Numbered from the stretch's first letter, positions 54,279 through 63,701 are shown. The stretch is 64,000 nt of DNA from Pseudomonas fulva 12-X (GCF_000213805.1 NC_015556.1:2728001-2792000); one strand, 5' to 3'. Translations and numbers: made by a program. The notes: a model not told the origin generated them from the letters alone.

Positions 54279-55499
54279 ATGCGTCGCGTCGTTATTACCG
54301 GTCTAGGCATCGTTTCCTGCCTGGGCAATGACAAAGAAACCGTCTCCGCCAACCTTCGCGCTGGCCGCCCCGGTATCCGCTTCAATCCGGAATACGCCGA
54401 GAAGGGTCTGCGCAGCCACGTATCGGGCTCCGTCGACCTGAACCTGGAAGAGTTGATCGACCGCAAGCTGTTCCGCTTCATGGGTGATGCCGCTGCCTAT
54501 GCCTACCTGGCGATGGAGCAGGCAATCAAGGACTCGGGCCTCAGCGAAGAGCAGGTATCGAACCCGCGTACCGGCCTGATCGCCGGTTCCGGTGGTGCCT
54601 CCACGCTGAACCAGATGGAAGCCATTGACACCTTGCGCGAGAAAGGCGTCAAGCGTGTTGGTCCGTACCGCGTTACCCGCACCATGGGCAGCACCGTATC
54701 GGCCTGCCTGGCGACCCCGTTCAAGATCAAGGGCGTCAACTTCTCGATCTCCTCGGCGTGCGCCACCAGCGCCCACTGCATCGGCCAGGCCATGGAGCAG
54801 ATCCAGCTCGGCAAGCAGGACGTGGTCTTCGCCGGTGGCGGTGAAGAGGAGCACTGGAGCCAGAGCTGCCTGTTCGATGCCATGGGCGCCCTCTCCACCC
54901 AGTACAACGACACGCCGGAAAAAGCGTCTCGTGCCTACGATGCCAACCGTGACGGTTTCGTCATCGCCGGCGGCGGTGGCATGGTCGTGGTCGAGGAGCT
55001 GGAGCACGCACTGGCTCGCGGCGCCAAGATCTACGCTGAAATCGTCGGCTACGGCGCGACTTCCGATGGCTACGACATGGTCGCTCCGAGCGGCGAAGGC
55101 GCGGTGCGCTGCATGCAGCAGGCGCTGGCCACCGTTGATGCCCCGATCGACTACCTCAACACCCACGGCACCTCGACTCCGGTCGGCGACGTCGCGGAAA
55201 TCAAAGGTATTCGTGAAGTGTTCGCCGGCAACGCCCCGGCCATCAGCTCCACCAAGAGCCTGTCGGGCCACAGCCTGGGTGCCGCTGGCGTGCATGAGGC
55301 GATCTACTGCCTGCTGATGATGGAAGGCAACTTCATCACCGCTTCGGCCAACATCGAAGAGCTGGACCCGGCGGTTGCTGACCTGCCGATCCTGCGCGAG
55401 ACCCGCGAAAACGCCAAGCTGGACACCATCATGTCCAACAGCTTCGGCTTCGGTGGCACCAACGCCACCCTGGTACTCAAGCGCTGGACTGGCAACTGA
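54279..55499 (+). CDS. fabB: Beta-ketoacyl-ACP synthase I FabB
   Basis: The 406-residue condensing enzyme has the Cys-His-His triad: Cys in [12 protein letters not shown] (about residue 163), His in [11 protein letters not shown] and His in [15 protein letters not shown]. It elongates the cis-3-decenoyl-ACP supplied by FabA toward unsaturated chains. The ATG at 54279 follows a GGAT-type site after the fabA stop. A strong terminator follows. Confidence 0.98.
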   Translation: MRRVVITGLGIVSCLGNDKETVSANLRAGRPGIRFNPEYAEKGLRSHVSGSVDLNLEELIDRKLFRFMGDAAAYAYLAMEQAIKDSGLSEEQVSNPRTGLIAGSGGASTLNQMEAIDTLREKGVKRVGPYRVTRTMGSTVSACLATPFKIKGVNFSISSACATSAHCIGQAMEQIQLGKQDVVFAGGGEEEHWSQSCLFDAMGALSTQYNDTPEKASRAYDANRDGFVIAGGGGMVVVEELEHALARGAKIYAEIVGYGATSDGYDMVAPSGEGAVRCMQQALATVDAPIDYLNTHGTSTPVGDVAEIKGIREVFAGNAPAISSTKSLSGHSLGAAGVHEAIYCLLMMEGNFITASANIEELDPAVADLPILRETRENAKLDTIMSNSFGFGGTNATLVLKRWTGN

Positions 55500-55515
55500 T
55501 CGGTTGCCTGACACG

Positions 55516-55544
55516 AAAAACGGCGCCCGAGGGCGCCGTTTTTT
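55516..55544 (+). terminator. Terminator of fabAB
   Basis: CGGCGCCC (55521-55528) pairs with GGGCGCCG (55531-55538), flanked by five A and six T residues. Confidence 0.92.
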
Positions 55545-55581
55545 ATGCCTGACTTTCTGCAAATCATTCCATCGCTGTAGC

Positions 55582-56046
55582 TCAGCGGACTTCGAAACGC
55601 TGCTCCGCCAGCTTGCGGTCGCCTTGGAACAGCAGGAAGTGCCACTCCCCCGGCACCACCTCATGGTTCTCGGAAAACTCGAAGGCCATGACGTCCCGGG
55701 ACGCATCGGGCACCAGCTTCTGCGTCACCACGAACTTGTCATGGCGCCGGCCGTCAGCGCCAACCACGCCGGGCGTGAGGTAGAGCAAAGTCAGGGGCTC
55801 GCCATCGACCGTCTTGCCGGTCAGGGTATAACGCATCCCGAACTTGGTTCCCAGTTTGGCAGGCACCACGGTCGTCTGCTCGATTTGCTGATTGGACTGG
55901 GTCAACACACGCTCACCTGGCTGAAAGTCCCTGTGCTGGCTGATGAAAACGCCGGCCTCGACAGGCCCTTGCACCCGCACCTCGGCTTGAGTCAAGCCGG
56001 CGGCGAGCAGCAGCACCGTCATCGTCGCGAATCGAAAATGTTGCAT
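55582..56046 (-). CDS. DUF3859 domain exported protein
   Basis: The 154-residue protein has a signal peptide (MQHFRFATMTVLLLAAGLTQA) followed by the DUF3859 domain: VRVQGPVEAGVFI, GTKFGMRYTLTGK and SENHEVVPGEWHFLLFQGDRKLAEQRF. It is probably periplasmic with an immunoglobulin-like beta fold; the role is unknown. GGAGGAG precedes the ATG at 56046, preferred over 56061. Downstream convergent fabB has its own terminator. Confidence 0.85.
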   Translation of the reverse strand: MQHFRFATMTVLLLAAGLTQAEVRVQGPVEAGVFISQHRDFQPGERVLTQSNQQIEQTTVVPAKLGTKFGMRYTLTGKTVDGEPLTLLYLTPGVVGADGRRHDKFVVTQKLVPDASRDVMAFEFSENHEVVPGEWHFLLFQGDRKLAEQRFEVR

Positions 56047-56107
56047 CTCACGCTCCTCCATTGGAATGGCGCGAGGCTATGACGCAGCGATGACAACCTG
56101 ATGACAT

Positions 56108-57136
56108 TCAGCGTGATGCCGGCAGTGCCTCCTGCACCTTGCGCGGCAGGATGGACAGGAAGTTGTCTCGGGCGACCTTGTGGGCGACATCTTCGGGCAG
56201 CGCATCGAGGAAGCGGTCGAAGCCGTGCATGTACTCGCCCATGCTGTCGAAGCGGCCCACCACGTCGGAGCCGATCATGAAGCGATCGGGGTAGCGCGCG
56301 ACCAGCTCTACCCATTTGGGGTCGGGGTTGCCGCTCTCATCGGTCAGGTAAGGCCTGAGCATGGTCCAGGACAGATCGATGTACAGGTTGGGATAGCTTT
56401 CCAGCATGCGCGCCAGGGTGTCGAAGAGAAACTCCAGCTTTTCCTGGTGGCGGTGAATCTCCATGCTGGTACCGGCATGGGCCCAGATGAAGCGAACATG
56501 CGGGTGGTTGCGCAGCGGCTCTTCGATCTCCTGCAGGTAAAGGGGGTTGCGCTCGCGCTTTGAGGTGATGTTGGAGTGCATCATTACTGGCAGGTCGTAT
56601 TCGGCAGCCAGGTGATAGACGCGCGTCATGGCCTCGTTGTTGGCCCGCGGCGTGCTGCCCTCGATCAGCGAGGTGAGATCGTCGTGGCGCGTGAACACTT
56701 CGCCGATGCCCTGCCAGAGCCCGGGGTCCAGCTCCAGCATGCGGCGGATATGGGAATCGGAGTTCTTGTCGTTGGGGTTGAAGCCGGACAGGAACGGGTG
56801 AAAGCGGTGACGCTGCGCCTCGGGCACCTGTTTGTAGGCATGGGCGATCAGCACGTCGGTGGCGCTGTACCAATAGGCGGCTGCGTCGTCACCGGCGTAA
56901 TAGCGTGGGCGTTTGGGTTCATCTTCGTGCCATTTCTTGGCAACCGGGATGCCCGAGAACATCACGTGATCGACCTTGGACTCGTCCATGCGCTTGAGCA
57001 GCATGTCCATGCCGGCGCTTTCCTGGAAGAAATCCACGTAATGGAGATGGGCGTCGGTGTATCGATACTCACGCGCGTCGACAACACTCGCCAGCAGGCC
57101 TGCCGACAATAAAAAACCCAGACGAATCAGGCGCAT
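56108..57136 (-). CDS. Exported amidohydrolase-family protein
   Basis: The 342-residue protein has a signal peptide (about residues 1-21) and an amidohydrolase_2 TIM barrel. Metal ligands are seen in YTDAHLHYVDFF, VMMHSNIT, FIWAHAGTS and the late Asp in MIGSDVVGRFDS. It is a periplasmic metal-dependent hydrolase or decarboxylase of unknown substrate. The ATG at 57136 is the only good start. It is divergent from the ECF sigma gene; the shared 180-bp region contains an inverted repeat GAGACCA/TGGTCTC. Confidence 0.88.
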   Translation of the reverse strand: MRLIRLGFLLSAGLLASVVDAREYRYTDAHLHYVDFFQESAGMDMLLKRMDESKVDHVMFSGIPVAKKWHEDEPKRPRYYAGDDAAAYWYSATDVLIAHAYKQVPEAQRHRFHPFLSGFNPNDKNSDSHIRRMLELDPGLWQGIGEVFTRHDDLTSLIEGSTPRANNEAMTRVYHLAAEYDLPVMMHSNITSKRERNPLYLQEIEEPLRNHPHVRFIWAHAGTSMEIHRHQEKLEFLFDTLARMLESYPNLYIDLSWTMLRPYLTDESGNPDPKWVELVARYPDRFMIGSDVVGRFDSMGEYMHGFDRFLDALPEDVAHKVARDNFLSILPRKVQEALPASR

Positions 57137-57223
57137 GCAGACGCTCCTCGGTCATTGAGCAGCATAGACTGTACGCGCTTGGCTCAAGTTCAGGCTATCG
57201 GCCTTCGCTATCGCGTCATTGGC

Positions 57224-57268
57224 GAGACCAATTGTTTCATTACCGACACATCCAAACCGACTGGTCTC
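57224..57268. promoter_or_regulatory. Inverted repeat in the amidohydrolase/sigma divergent region
   Basis: GAGACCA (57224-57230) and TGGTCTC (57262-57268) are separated by 31 bases, with TATAAC at 57272-57277 just downstream as a possible -10 for the sigma gene. The IR may be a regulatory site; the assignment is tentative. Confidence 0.3.
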
Positions 57269-57316
57269 GGGTATAACCCTTGCACCTCAGGACGCAGCCC
57301 AACACAGGATGACGGC

Positions 57317-57865
57317 ATGTCTGACCCGATGTTCGATTACGACAGTATTCTGGAAGCCTGCGCGCACCAGGACGAGCGCGCATTCCAGGCGCTGTATCGC
57401 CAGGAGTCGGCGCAGATGCTCGGGCTGGCCATCAGCCTGCTGGGCCAGCGCGACGCGGCGCAAGATTGCCTGCACGATGCCTTCGTGCAGATCTGGCGCA
57501 ATGCCGGGCGTTTTCAGCGCTCCCTGGGCAGCGGACGGGCGTGGATCTACAGCATTCTGCGTTACCGCGCCCTGAATCAGTTGCGCCAGCGCGGCCGCAC
57601 CGTAACGCTTGGCGACGACATCGCCGATCACCTGATCGACGAGAGCCCGTCGGCCGCTCAGCAGCACGAACAGCAGTCGGACAGGCGTCACCTGCGCGCC
57701 TGCCTGCAGAAGCTCGAGCCCCCGCGGCGCCATCCGGTTCTGCTGGCGTTCTACCGCGGACTGACTCACGAGCAGATCGCCGAGCGGCTGACCACGCCAC
57801 TGGGCACCATCAAAGGGCGCATTCGTAGCGGCTTGCGCGCACTGCAGGAGTGTTTGCAACGATGA
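57317..57865 (+). CDS. ECF RNA polymerase sigma factor
   Basis: The 182-residue sigma70-family protein has region 2 (DERAFQALYRQE to DCLHDAFVQIWRNAGRF) and region 4 helix-turn-helix (GLTHEQIAERLTTPLGTIKGRIRSGL). The gene overlaps the anti-sigma gene by four bases (ATGA), so the two are made together. The regulon is unknown but may include the downstream DUF4394 gene. The ATG at 57317 is used; the longer frame to 57155 is intergenic. The nearest characterised relatives are SigK/RpoE-type sigmas with RskA-type anti-sigmas. Confidence 0.92.
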   Translation: MSDPMFDYDSILEACAHQDERAFQALYRQESAQMLGLAISLLGQRDAAQDCLHDAFVQIWRNAGRFQRSLGSGRAWIYSILRYRALNQLRQRGRTVTLGDDIADHLIDESPSAAQQHEQQSDRRHLRACLQKLEPPRRHPVLLAFYRGLTHEQIAERLTTPLGTIKGRIRSGLRALQECLQR

Positions 57866-58566
57866 TCAGCACTGACCCCGCAGAACGCCGAGCGCTTATC
57901 GGTGAATACGTTCTTGGTCTGCTCGAGCAAGAGCAGGCACGCGAAGTTGCCGAGTTGATCGAACGTGACCCGCAGGCAGCCGCCATGGCCCTGGAATGGG
58001 AGCAGCATTTTCTCGAACTCAGTGACCGGCTGCCCCCAAGTGCGCCTTCGCCCGGCCTCTGGTCGCGCATCCAGCAGACTCTGGAGCTGGGGCCGCGACC
58101 CAGCGTCTGGGGCCACTGGTGGTCGAACCTCTCCACCTGGCGCCTGACCAGCGCAGCCTTGGCGCTCGCCCTGATCATCGCCCTGCTGCCAGTGCCGTGG
58201 CCGGCAGAGACGCCCCCGGCGAGCTATACCGCTGTGTTGCAGCCGCCCGGTGAGGCAGCGGCGCCAGGCTGGGTGGTGCACATCGATGCCAGCGGTACGC
58301 TGCTGCTGGAGCCGCTACATGAAGATCAGATCGCGGCGAATCGCTCCGTGCAATTCTGGACGCTGGTCGATCCGAAGGACGGTCCGCGTTCACTGGGCCT
58401 CGTCGAGCCGGGCGAACCGCTGACCCTGTCCGCCGAGCAGATCGGTGCGGTACAGGCTGGCCAGTTGTTCGAGCTGACCCTCGAACCGTCCGGCGGCTCG
58501 CCCCTGAGCAGGCCCACCGGCGAGGTGCTGTATATCGGCCGCGCAGTCACCACGGCAATGAACTGA
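57862..58566 (+). CDS. Anti-sigma factor (RskA-like, membrane)
   Basis: The 234-residue protein has an N-terminal helical anti-sigma domain (GEYVLGLLEQEQAREVAELIERD), a single membrane helix at about residues 96-114 (SAALALALIIALLPVPW) and a C-terminal periplasmic RskA domain with SYTAVLQPPGEAAAPGWVV and VQFWTLVDPKDGPRSLGLVEPG. No zinc-binding HxxxCxxC motif is seen. It presumably holds the sigma factor at the membrane until an envelope signal arrives. It is coupled to the sigma gene by an ATGA overlap. Confidence 0.9.
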   Translation: MISTDPAERRALIGEYVLGLLEQEQAREVAELIERDPQAAAMALEWEQHFLELSDRLPPSAPSPGLWSRIQQTLELGPRPSVWGHWWSNLSTWRLTSAALALALIIALLPVPWPAETPPASYTAVLQPPGEAAAPGWVVHIDASGTLLLEPLHEDQIAANRSVQFWTLVDPKDGPRSLGLVEPGEPLTLSAEQIGAVQAGQLFELTLEPSGGSPLSRPTGEVLYIGRAVTTAMN

Positions 58567-58701
58567 GCCGGCAGATGCAACCAGATGTTTCAATCAACAT
58601 CTGCCGAGCGACCTCCCGGGTATGACTATCAGGTGCTCTACCACGGTGCCTGGATGCCAGCGCGAAGAAACCTTCGCGCCTTACCCATAGAGAGGACGCT
58701 C

Positions 58702-59487
58702 ATGAACATTTCCAAGAAAGTGCTCGGTATCGCCATCACTGCTGCCGCCCTGGGCTGCGCCACCGCCAACGCCGACGACCTGCTGGCCCTGAGTGCGGGC
58801 GGCAAACTGCTGCACCTCGATACCAAGACCCTCGCCGTCGCTTCCGATGTGAAGCTCAGCGGTGTCTCCAGCTTGCGCGGCATCGATGTACGCCCGGCCA
58901 ATGGCTCGATCTACGGCCTGGATGACGCCGGCCAGCTCTACACCATCGATGCCAAGAGTGGTGCGGCCACCAAGGCCGCCAAGCTCAGCCAGGCGCTGCC
59001 GGGCAACGGCCAGGCCGTGGTCGACTTCAACCCGGTCGCTGACCGCCTGCGCTTGCTGGCAGCCGATGGCACCAGCCTGCGCGTCAATGTCGAGAGCGGT
59101 GAAGTAGTGGTGGACGGCAAGGTCGCCTACGCGAAGGACGGCCCGTACGCCGGCAAGACGCCCAAGGTATTAGCTGGTGCGTACACCAACGCCTACAAGG
59201 GTACCGAGAAGACGGCGCTGTACACCGTCGACCTGGCGACCGGCAACCTGATGCTGCAGAACCCGCCAAATGACGGTATCCAGCAGGTGGTTGGCAAGAT
59301 CGCCGACGACCTGAAGAGCGCCGCGCTGGACATCAAGAGCGATGGCAAGGGCGGCAATACTGCCTATCTGCTGACCGGCACCACGTTGCATCAGATCAAC
59401 CTGGAAACGGGCAAGGCCACAGTCCTGGGTGAGATCAAGAACCTGCCCGACGACATCATCGATATCGCCGTTCTGCCAGCCAAGTAA
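58702..59487 (+). CDS. DUF4394 exported protein
   Basis: The 261-residue protein has a signal peptide (residues 1-24, ATANADD) followed by a repeated beta-propeller-like DUF4394 region with LRGIDVRPANGSIYGLDDAGQLYTID and NPVADRLRLLAADGTSLRVNVESG. The family resembles a propeller with YTID-type blades; the ligand is unknown. It lies 135 bases after the sigma/anti-sigma operon in the same orientation and may be a regulon member. AGAGGA precedes the ATG at 58702. A strong terminator follows. Confidence 0.9.
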   Translation: MNISKKVLGIAITAAALGCATANADDLLALSAGGKLLHLDTKTLAVASDVKLSGVSSLRGIDVRPANGSIYGLDDAGQLYTIDAKSGAATKAAKLSQALPGNGQAVVDFNPVADRLRLLAADGTSLRVNVESGEVVVDGKVAYAKDGPYAGKTPKVLAGAYTNAYKGTEKTALYTVDLATGNLMLQNPPNDGIQQVVGKIADDLKSAALDIKSDGKGGNTAYLLTGTTLHQINLETGKATVLGEIKNLPDDIIDIAVLPAK

Positions 59488-59496
59488 GACGATAAA

Positions 59497-59530
59497 GGGG
59501 GAAGGCCACACGGCCTTCCCCCTCCCTTTT
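59497..59530 (+). terminator. Terminator of the DUF4394 gene
   Basis: GGGGGAAGGCC (59497-59507) pairs with GGCCTTCCCCC (59512-59522) around ACAC and is followed by TCCCTTTT. It also lies just past the end of the convergent dienelactone hydrolase gene. Confidence 0.88.
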
Positions 59531-59534
59531 CGCG

Positions 59535-60314
59535 TTATTCGAACACTTCGTCGAGCAGATTATCCATGGCCTTGAACGCCCGCGCCGCGACCAGTGGATG
59601 GTACTGATTGCTGCCGGGGGTGTTGGCCAGGGGATCGGTGAACGAATGCACGGCCCCGCCGTAGCTGACCAATTGCCAGTCCACCTTGGCAGCCTTCATT
59701 TCCTTCATGAACCCGTCGACCTGCGCCGGCGGCACTGCCGGGTCATCCGCCCCATGCAGCACCAGCACCGGTGCCTTGATGTTGTTGGCATCAGCGGGAT
59801 TGGGCGTATCCAGGTTACCGTGGAAAGACACGAAGGCTTTGAGTAGCGAACCCGAGCGGGCCAGTTCGAGGACGGTGCCGCCGCCGAAGCAGAAGCCGAT
59901 CGCGCCGAGCCTGGCGGTATCCAGGGCGACCTGGCTGGTTTGCGCCTTGAGTACATCGACTGCCGCCTGGGCACGCTTGCGCATCAACGCACGGTCGCTA
60001 CGCACGGTCGTCGCCGCCTGCTTTGCCTCGTCGGCGTTGCTGGGGCGAATGCTCTTGCCGTACATGTCGGCCACGAACACCACGTACTTGTCGCCGGCGG
60101 CCCGGGCGGCCTTTTCGGCGGACGCGTCAGTGACGCCCAACCAGTTCGGCACCATCAGAAGGCCCGGACGCGGGTCGCTGACCGCATCGTCGTAAACGAG
60201 CTTACCTTCGAATGGCTGGCCATCGATCTCGTAGGGGACGTTCTTGACCACCACCCCCGCCTCGGCCAACCCGGCCAAGCCCAGCAACGCTGCCGACAAC
60301 AGTGATTTCCTCAT
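59535..60314 (-). CDS. Exported dienelactone hydrolase family protein
   Basis: The 259-residue protein has a signal peptide (MRKSLLSAALLGLAGLAEA) and an alpha/beta hydrolase domain of the dienelactone hydrolase type. The nucleophile elbow is GAIGFCFGGGTVLE, with Cys in place of Ser as in DLH. The acid lies in LVLHGADDPAVPP and the His in GGAVHSFTDP. Substrate unknown; periplasmic esters are likely. GAGGGA precedes the ATG at 60314; the frame extending to 60380 is not needed. Confidence 0.9.
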   Translation of the reverse strand: MRKSLLSAALLGLAGLAEAGVVVKNVPYEIDGQPFEGKLVYDDAVSDPRPGLLMVPNWLGVTDASAEKAARAAGDKYVVFVADMYGKSIRPSNADEAKQAATTVRSDRALMRKRAQAAVDVLKAQTSQVALDTARLGAIGFCFGGGTVLELARSGSLLKAFVSFHGNLDTPNPADANNIKAPVLVLHGADDPAVPPAQVDGFMKEMKAAKVDWQLVSYGGAVHSFTDPLANTPGSNQYHPLVAARAFKAMDNLLDEVFE

Positions 60315-60425
60315 CGCGTGATTCCCTCTGTCTGTACCCAGTGATGGCAGCCAATGCTGCGCCCGAGCACAAGGAAGCACATTTGCGGCGCCGGGGAAAC
60401 CCGGACGCCGCGAGCGAACACTGGA

Positions 60426-61034
60426 TCAGGCAGCAGCGAACAAGCCGTCGATCTGCGCATGGGCACTGCGCAGTGCATTGGCTTTCGGCTCCTCGCCGTA
60501 TGCCAGGCCTTCTGCCCGCACCACTTCGATATCGGTGATGCCCAGGAAACGCAGCACCAGAATCAGGTAGTCCTCATGGGCCTGGCCACTGGCCTGGCCG
60601 GCATGAATGCCACCGGCAGTCGAGGCGATGACCACTTTCTTGCCACCGGCCAGACCTTGCGGGCCACTCTCAGTGTAAGAGAAGGTCTTGCCAGCGACCG
60701 CAATACGGTCGATCCAGGCCTTGAGTTGGGTCGGCACGGTGAAGTTGTACATCGGCGCGCCAATCACGATGGCGTCGGCTGCCAGAAATTCTTCCAGGGT
60801 CGCTTCGGCCAGGGCCACTTCGTGAGCCTGGGCGGCGTCGCGCAGCTCGGCCGGGGTGCCACCAGCCACAAAGCTGGCCGCAGAGAGGTGGCTCAGCGCA
60901 TCGCTGGCCAGGTCACGGTAGGTAACCTGAACATCGGCCTGGCTGTTCTTCCAGGCTTCGGTGACCGCTGCGCTGAGCTGGCGGGAGGCGGAGGCATCGC
61001 CAAGAATGCTGGAGTCGAGGTGCAGAAGTTTCAT
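60426..61034 (-). CDS. azoR: FMN-dependent NADH-azoreductase
   Basis: The 202-residue flavodoxin-fold enzyme begins [21 protein letters not shown], with the FMN-binding loop [20 protein letters not shown] and [13 protein letters not shown]. AzoR reduces quinones and azo dyes using NADH and contributes to thiol/electrophile stress tolerance. Pseudomonas often has several paralogs; the number is not assigned. It is divergent from the LysR gene, with an inverted repeat between them that fits an LTTR box, so that regulator probably controls it. Confidence 0.93.
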   Translation of the reverse strand: MKLLHLDSSILGDASASRQLSAAVTEAWKNSQADVQVTYRDLASDALSHLSAASFVAGGTPAELRDAAQAHEVALAEATLEEFLAADAIVIGAPMYNFTVPTQLKAWIDRIAVAGKTFSYTESGPQGLAGGKKVVIASTAGGIHAGQASGQAHEDYLILVLRFLGITDIEVVRAEGLAYGEEPKANALRSAHAQIDGLFAAA

Positions 61035-61081
61035 GAAGCGCTCCTTGAAAGAGGTCGGTGACTGTTCGATGGGTTAATCCT

Positions 61082-61103
61082 ATCAATGGAGCCAATCACT
61101 GAT
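61082..61103. promoter_or_regulatory. LTTR-type inverted repeat between azoR and lysR
   Basis: ATCAATG-N8-CACTGAT has one mismatch across 7-bp arms and lies midway in the 140-bp divergent region, a position typical of LysR-family recognition sites. Confidence 0.5.
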
Positions 61104-61174
61104 TAGCCCGTAAAAATGCGATGATGCGTTCCACCAGTAGAACAAACCGTGTTTTTTACAGGCCTGGAGCTTTC

Positions 61175-62155
61175 ATGCAGGATCTCAACGATCTGATGTA
61201 CTTCGCCAAGGTGGTCGAGCACGGCGGTTTCAGCGCCGCCGGGCAGCAGTTGGGCATTCCCAAATCACGGTTGTCACGGCGGGTGGCCGAGCTGGAGGCC
61301 CGCCTGGGCGTGCGCCTGCTGCAACGCACCACCCGCAAGCTGGCACTGACCGAAACCGGAGAGCGCTACCTGCGCCACTGCCAGGCGATGCTGCTCGAAG
61401 CCGAGCAGGCTCAGGAGGCCGTAGCTTCGCTGAGCAGCGAGCCGCGCGGGCGGGTGCGGATGTCCTGTCCCGTGGAAATGGCACGCGCCGGGCTGCACCC
61501 GGTGATCACCAGTTTTCTGGCCAAGTACCCGCTGGTGCAACTCGACGTAGTACTGACCAACCGCCGCGTGGACCTGCTGCAGGAGGGCCTCGACGTCGCG
61601 CTGCGCGTGCGCGATCAGAGCGATGAGGATCCCTCGCTGATCGCCCGCCAGCTGGCGCCCGCCTCCGCTTACCTGGTAGCAGCTCCGGCATTGCTGCACG
61701 GACTGGACATCCGCACGCCCGACGATCTGCAACGGTTGCCGGCACTTGGCGCGGCGGCAAGCGACAGACGCATTCATCACCTGCTCAGAAATTCAGCCGG
61801 CGTACGCCGCGAAGTGACCCTGGAGGCACGCCTGAGCATCGAAGACTTCGATATCCGCCGCGAGGCCGCACTACAGGGGCTGGGCTTCACCATGCTGCCG
61901 CACACCAAGTGCGTGACCGATCTGCAGGCAGGCCGCCTGGTGCGCCTGCTGCCGGACTGGAACCTGCCCGGCGGGCACCTGCAGGTCGTATACCCTCACC
62001 GGCGCGGCATGCTGCCAGCCGTTCGAGCCTGGCTCGAGCATATGATCCAGGCCAGCAGCGAGGGCTGGCTGATGCCTGGAACGGACCTGGTTCGCACAGA
62101 GTCAGACCAACCTGATAACGTTATCCTCCACTCCACCGTACAGGACACCCGATGA
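61175..62155 (+). CDS. LysR-family transcriptional regulator
   Basis: The 326-residue LTTR has the N-terminal HTH QDLNDLMYFAKVVEHGGFSA, AGQQLGIPKSRLSRRVAELEARLGVRLLQRTTR and a periplasmic-binding-like effector domain from about residue 90. Of the CrgA/DmlR-like subgroup. It begins an overlapping trio with MFS and YjbR genes (ATGA, then GTGA). Probably represses or activates azoR and/or the coupled MFS exporter. GGAG precedes the ATG at 61175. Confidence 0.92.
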   Translation: MQDLNDLMYFAKVVEHGGFSAAGQQLGIPKSRLSRRVAELEARLGVRLLQRTTRKLALTETGERYLRHCQAMLLEAEQAQEAVASLSSEPRGRVRMSCPVEMARAGLHPVITSFLAKYPLVQLDVVLTNRRVDLLQEGLDVALRVRDQSDEDPSLIARQLAPASAYLVAAPALLHGLDIRTPDDLQRLPALGAAASDRRIHHLLRNSAGVRREVTLEARLSIEDFDIRREAALQGLGFTMLPHTKCVTDLQAGRLVRLLPDWNLPGGHLQVVYPHRRGMLPAVRAWLEHMIQASSEGWLMPGTDLVRTESDQPDNVILHSTVQDTR

Positions 62156-63351
62156 CCGCCCGCAAGCCCCAGGCACCCGGCCAGACCGCGCGAATTCTAG
62201 CCGTGGTGTTCTTCACCTTCATCGGCTTTCTCTGCGTTGGCCTGCCCCTGGCGGTGCTACCCGGTTTCGTGCTCAATGACCTGGGCTACGGCTCGGTGAT
62301 GGCAGGCCTGGTGATCAGCCTGCAGTACCTCGTCACCCTGGTTTCACGGCCAATCACGGGCATACTGATCGACCGGATCGGCCCCAAGCGTGCGGTGGTC
62401 TACGGCTTGGCTGGCACCCTTGGCAGCGGTGTGCTGACCCTGGCGGCGACCAGCCTGCATGAGGCGTCCGGCGAGATAGGTCTGGGTCTGCTGCTGGCCG
62501 GGCGCGTCGCCCTGGGTATTTCCCAGGCGCTGATCGGCACCGGCTCGATCACCTGGGGCATCGGCCGGGTCGGTGCCGAGAACACCGCACGAGTGATTTC
62601 CTGGAACGGCATCGCCTCCTACGGCGCCATCGCCATCGGCGCGCCGCTCGGCGTACTGATGGCTTCGACCATGGGGCTGTGGAGCATCGGCGCGGCCATC
62701 ACCCTGCTCAGCCTTGGCGCGCTGTGGGTGGCGCAAGACAAACCGGCCATTCCGGTCATTCAGGGCAAGCGCCTGCCGTTTCACAACGTCTTTCTGGCCA
62801 TCGCCCCCAATGGCTTGGCACTGGCCCTGGGCTCCATCGGTTTCGGTACCCTGGCGACCTTCGTGACCCTGTATTACGCGAGTCTCGGCTGGGAACACGC
62901 CGCCTATTGCCTGACCGCCTTCGGCCTGGCCTTTATCGCTGCGCGATTGCTGTTCGCCGGCGCCATCGAGCGACGCGGCGGTTACCGGGTCGCGACCATC
63001 TGTCTGGCGATCGAAACCCTCGGTCTGTTGCTGCTGTGGATCGCGCCGATTCCCGCCCTGGCGCTGTGTGGCGCGGCGCTGACCGGTTTCGGTCTGTCGC
63101 TGGTGTATCCGGCGCTTGGCGTCGAGGCCATCGGCAACATTCCAGCGGCCAGCCGCAGCTCGGCGCTGGGCGCCTACGCGCTGTTCTTCGATCTCGCACT
63201 CGGCATAGCCGGCCCGCTGATGGGCCTGATCGCCACCGCCTACGACTATGGCGCGGTATTTCTCGCCTCGGGCTTGCTGTCGCTGCTCGGCCTGGGCCTT
63301 AGCCTCCTGCTACTACGCCGTGCCGAGCGGCCAAAGGCGGTGCAGCCGTGA
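62152..63351 (+). CDS. MFS transporter (YhhS/YfcJ-like)
   Basis: The 399-residue protein has twelve predicted transmembrane segments and the MFS loop motif TGILIDRIGPKRAVVYG after helix 2. It resembles the YhhS/YfcJ group of putative exporters. The ATG at 62152 overlaps the LysR stop and the stop overlaps the next GTG, so all three genes are coupled. The substrate is unknown; control by the coupled regulator suggests a drug or metabolite exporter linked to azoR-type electrophile stress, by inference. Confidence 0.92.
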   Translation: MTARKPQAPGQTARILAVVFFTFIGFLCVGLPLAVLPGFVLNDLGYGSVMAGLVISLQYLVTLVSRPITGILIDRIGPKRAVVYGLAGTLGSGVLTLAATSLHEASGEIGLGLLLAGRVALGISQALIGTGSITWGIGRVGAENTARVISWNGIASYGAIAIGAPLGVLMASTMGLWSIGAAITLLSLGALWVAQDKPAIPVIQGKRLPFHNVFLAIAPNGLALALGSIGFGTLATFVTLYYASLGWEHAAYCLTAFGLAFIAARLLFAGAIERRGGYRVATICLAIETLGLLLLWIAPIPALALCGAALTGFGLSLVYPALGVEAIGNIPAASRSSALGAYALFFDLALGIAGPLMGLIATAYDYGAVFLASGLLSLLGLGLSLLLLRRAERPKAVQP

Positions 63352-63701
63352 CCCGCGACGAACTGATCGCCTTCTGCCTGCAACTGCCAGGGGTTCGAGT
63401 GGATTACAAATGGGGCAGCAACCAGGTGTTCTCCGTGGCGCACAACAAGATGTTCGCCGTGCTCGACTTTCTCGGTGACAACCTGGCCTTCAAGGTGGAT
63501 GAAGCGCTGTTTCTCGGCTTCACCGACCGGCCCGGGATTCGCCCGGCGCCCTACCTCGCCCGCGCCCACTGGATCAGCATGAATGGCAGCCAACCGCCGC
63601 TGGGTGACGGAGAATTGCGCGACCTGCTAACCCGCTCCCACCAACTGGTGGTGCGGCGCCTGCCACGCAAGCAGCAGGTCGGCCTGCTGCTCGATCTATA
63701 G
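63348..63701 (+). CDS. MmcQ/YjbR family protein
   Basis: The 117-residue protein has the CyaY-like YjbR fold, beginning MTRDELIAFCLQLPGV and DYKWGSNQVFSVAHNKMFAV, with HWISMNGSQPPLGDGELRDLLTRSHQLVVRRLPRK typical of the family. It is described as a DNA-binding-like protein of uncertain function. The start is a GTG at 63348 that overlaps the MFS stop (GTGA). It overlaps the convergent DUF1294 gene by six bases at its end. Confidence 0.9.
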   Translation: MTRDELIAFCLQLPGVRVDYKWGSNQVFSVAHNKMFAVLDFLGDNLAFKVDEALFLGFTDRPGIRPAPYLARAHWISMNGSQPPLGDGELRDLLTRSHQLVVRRLPRKQQVGLLLDL

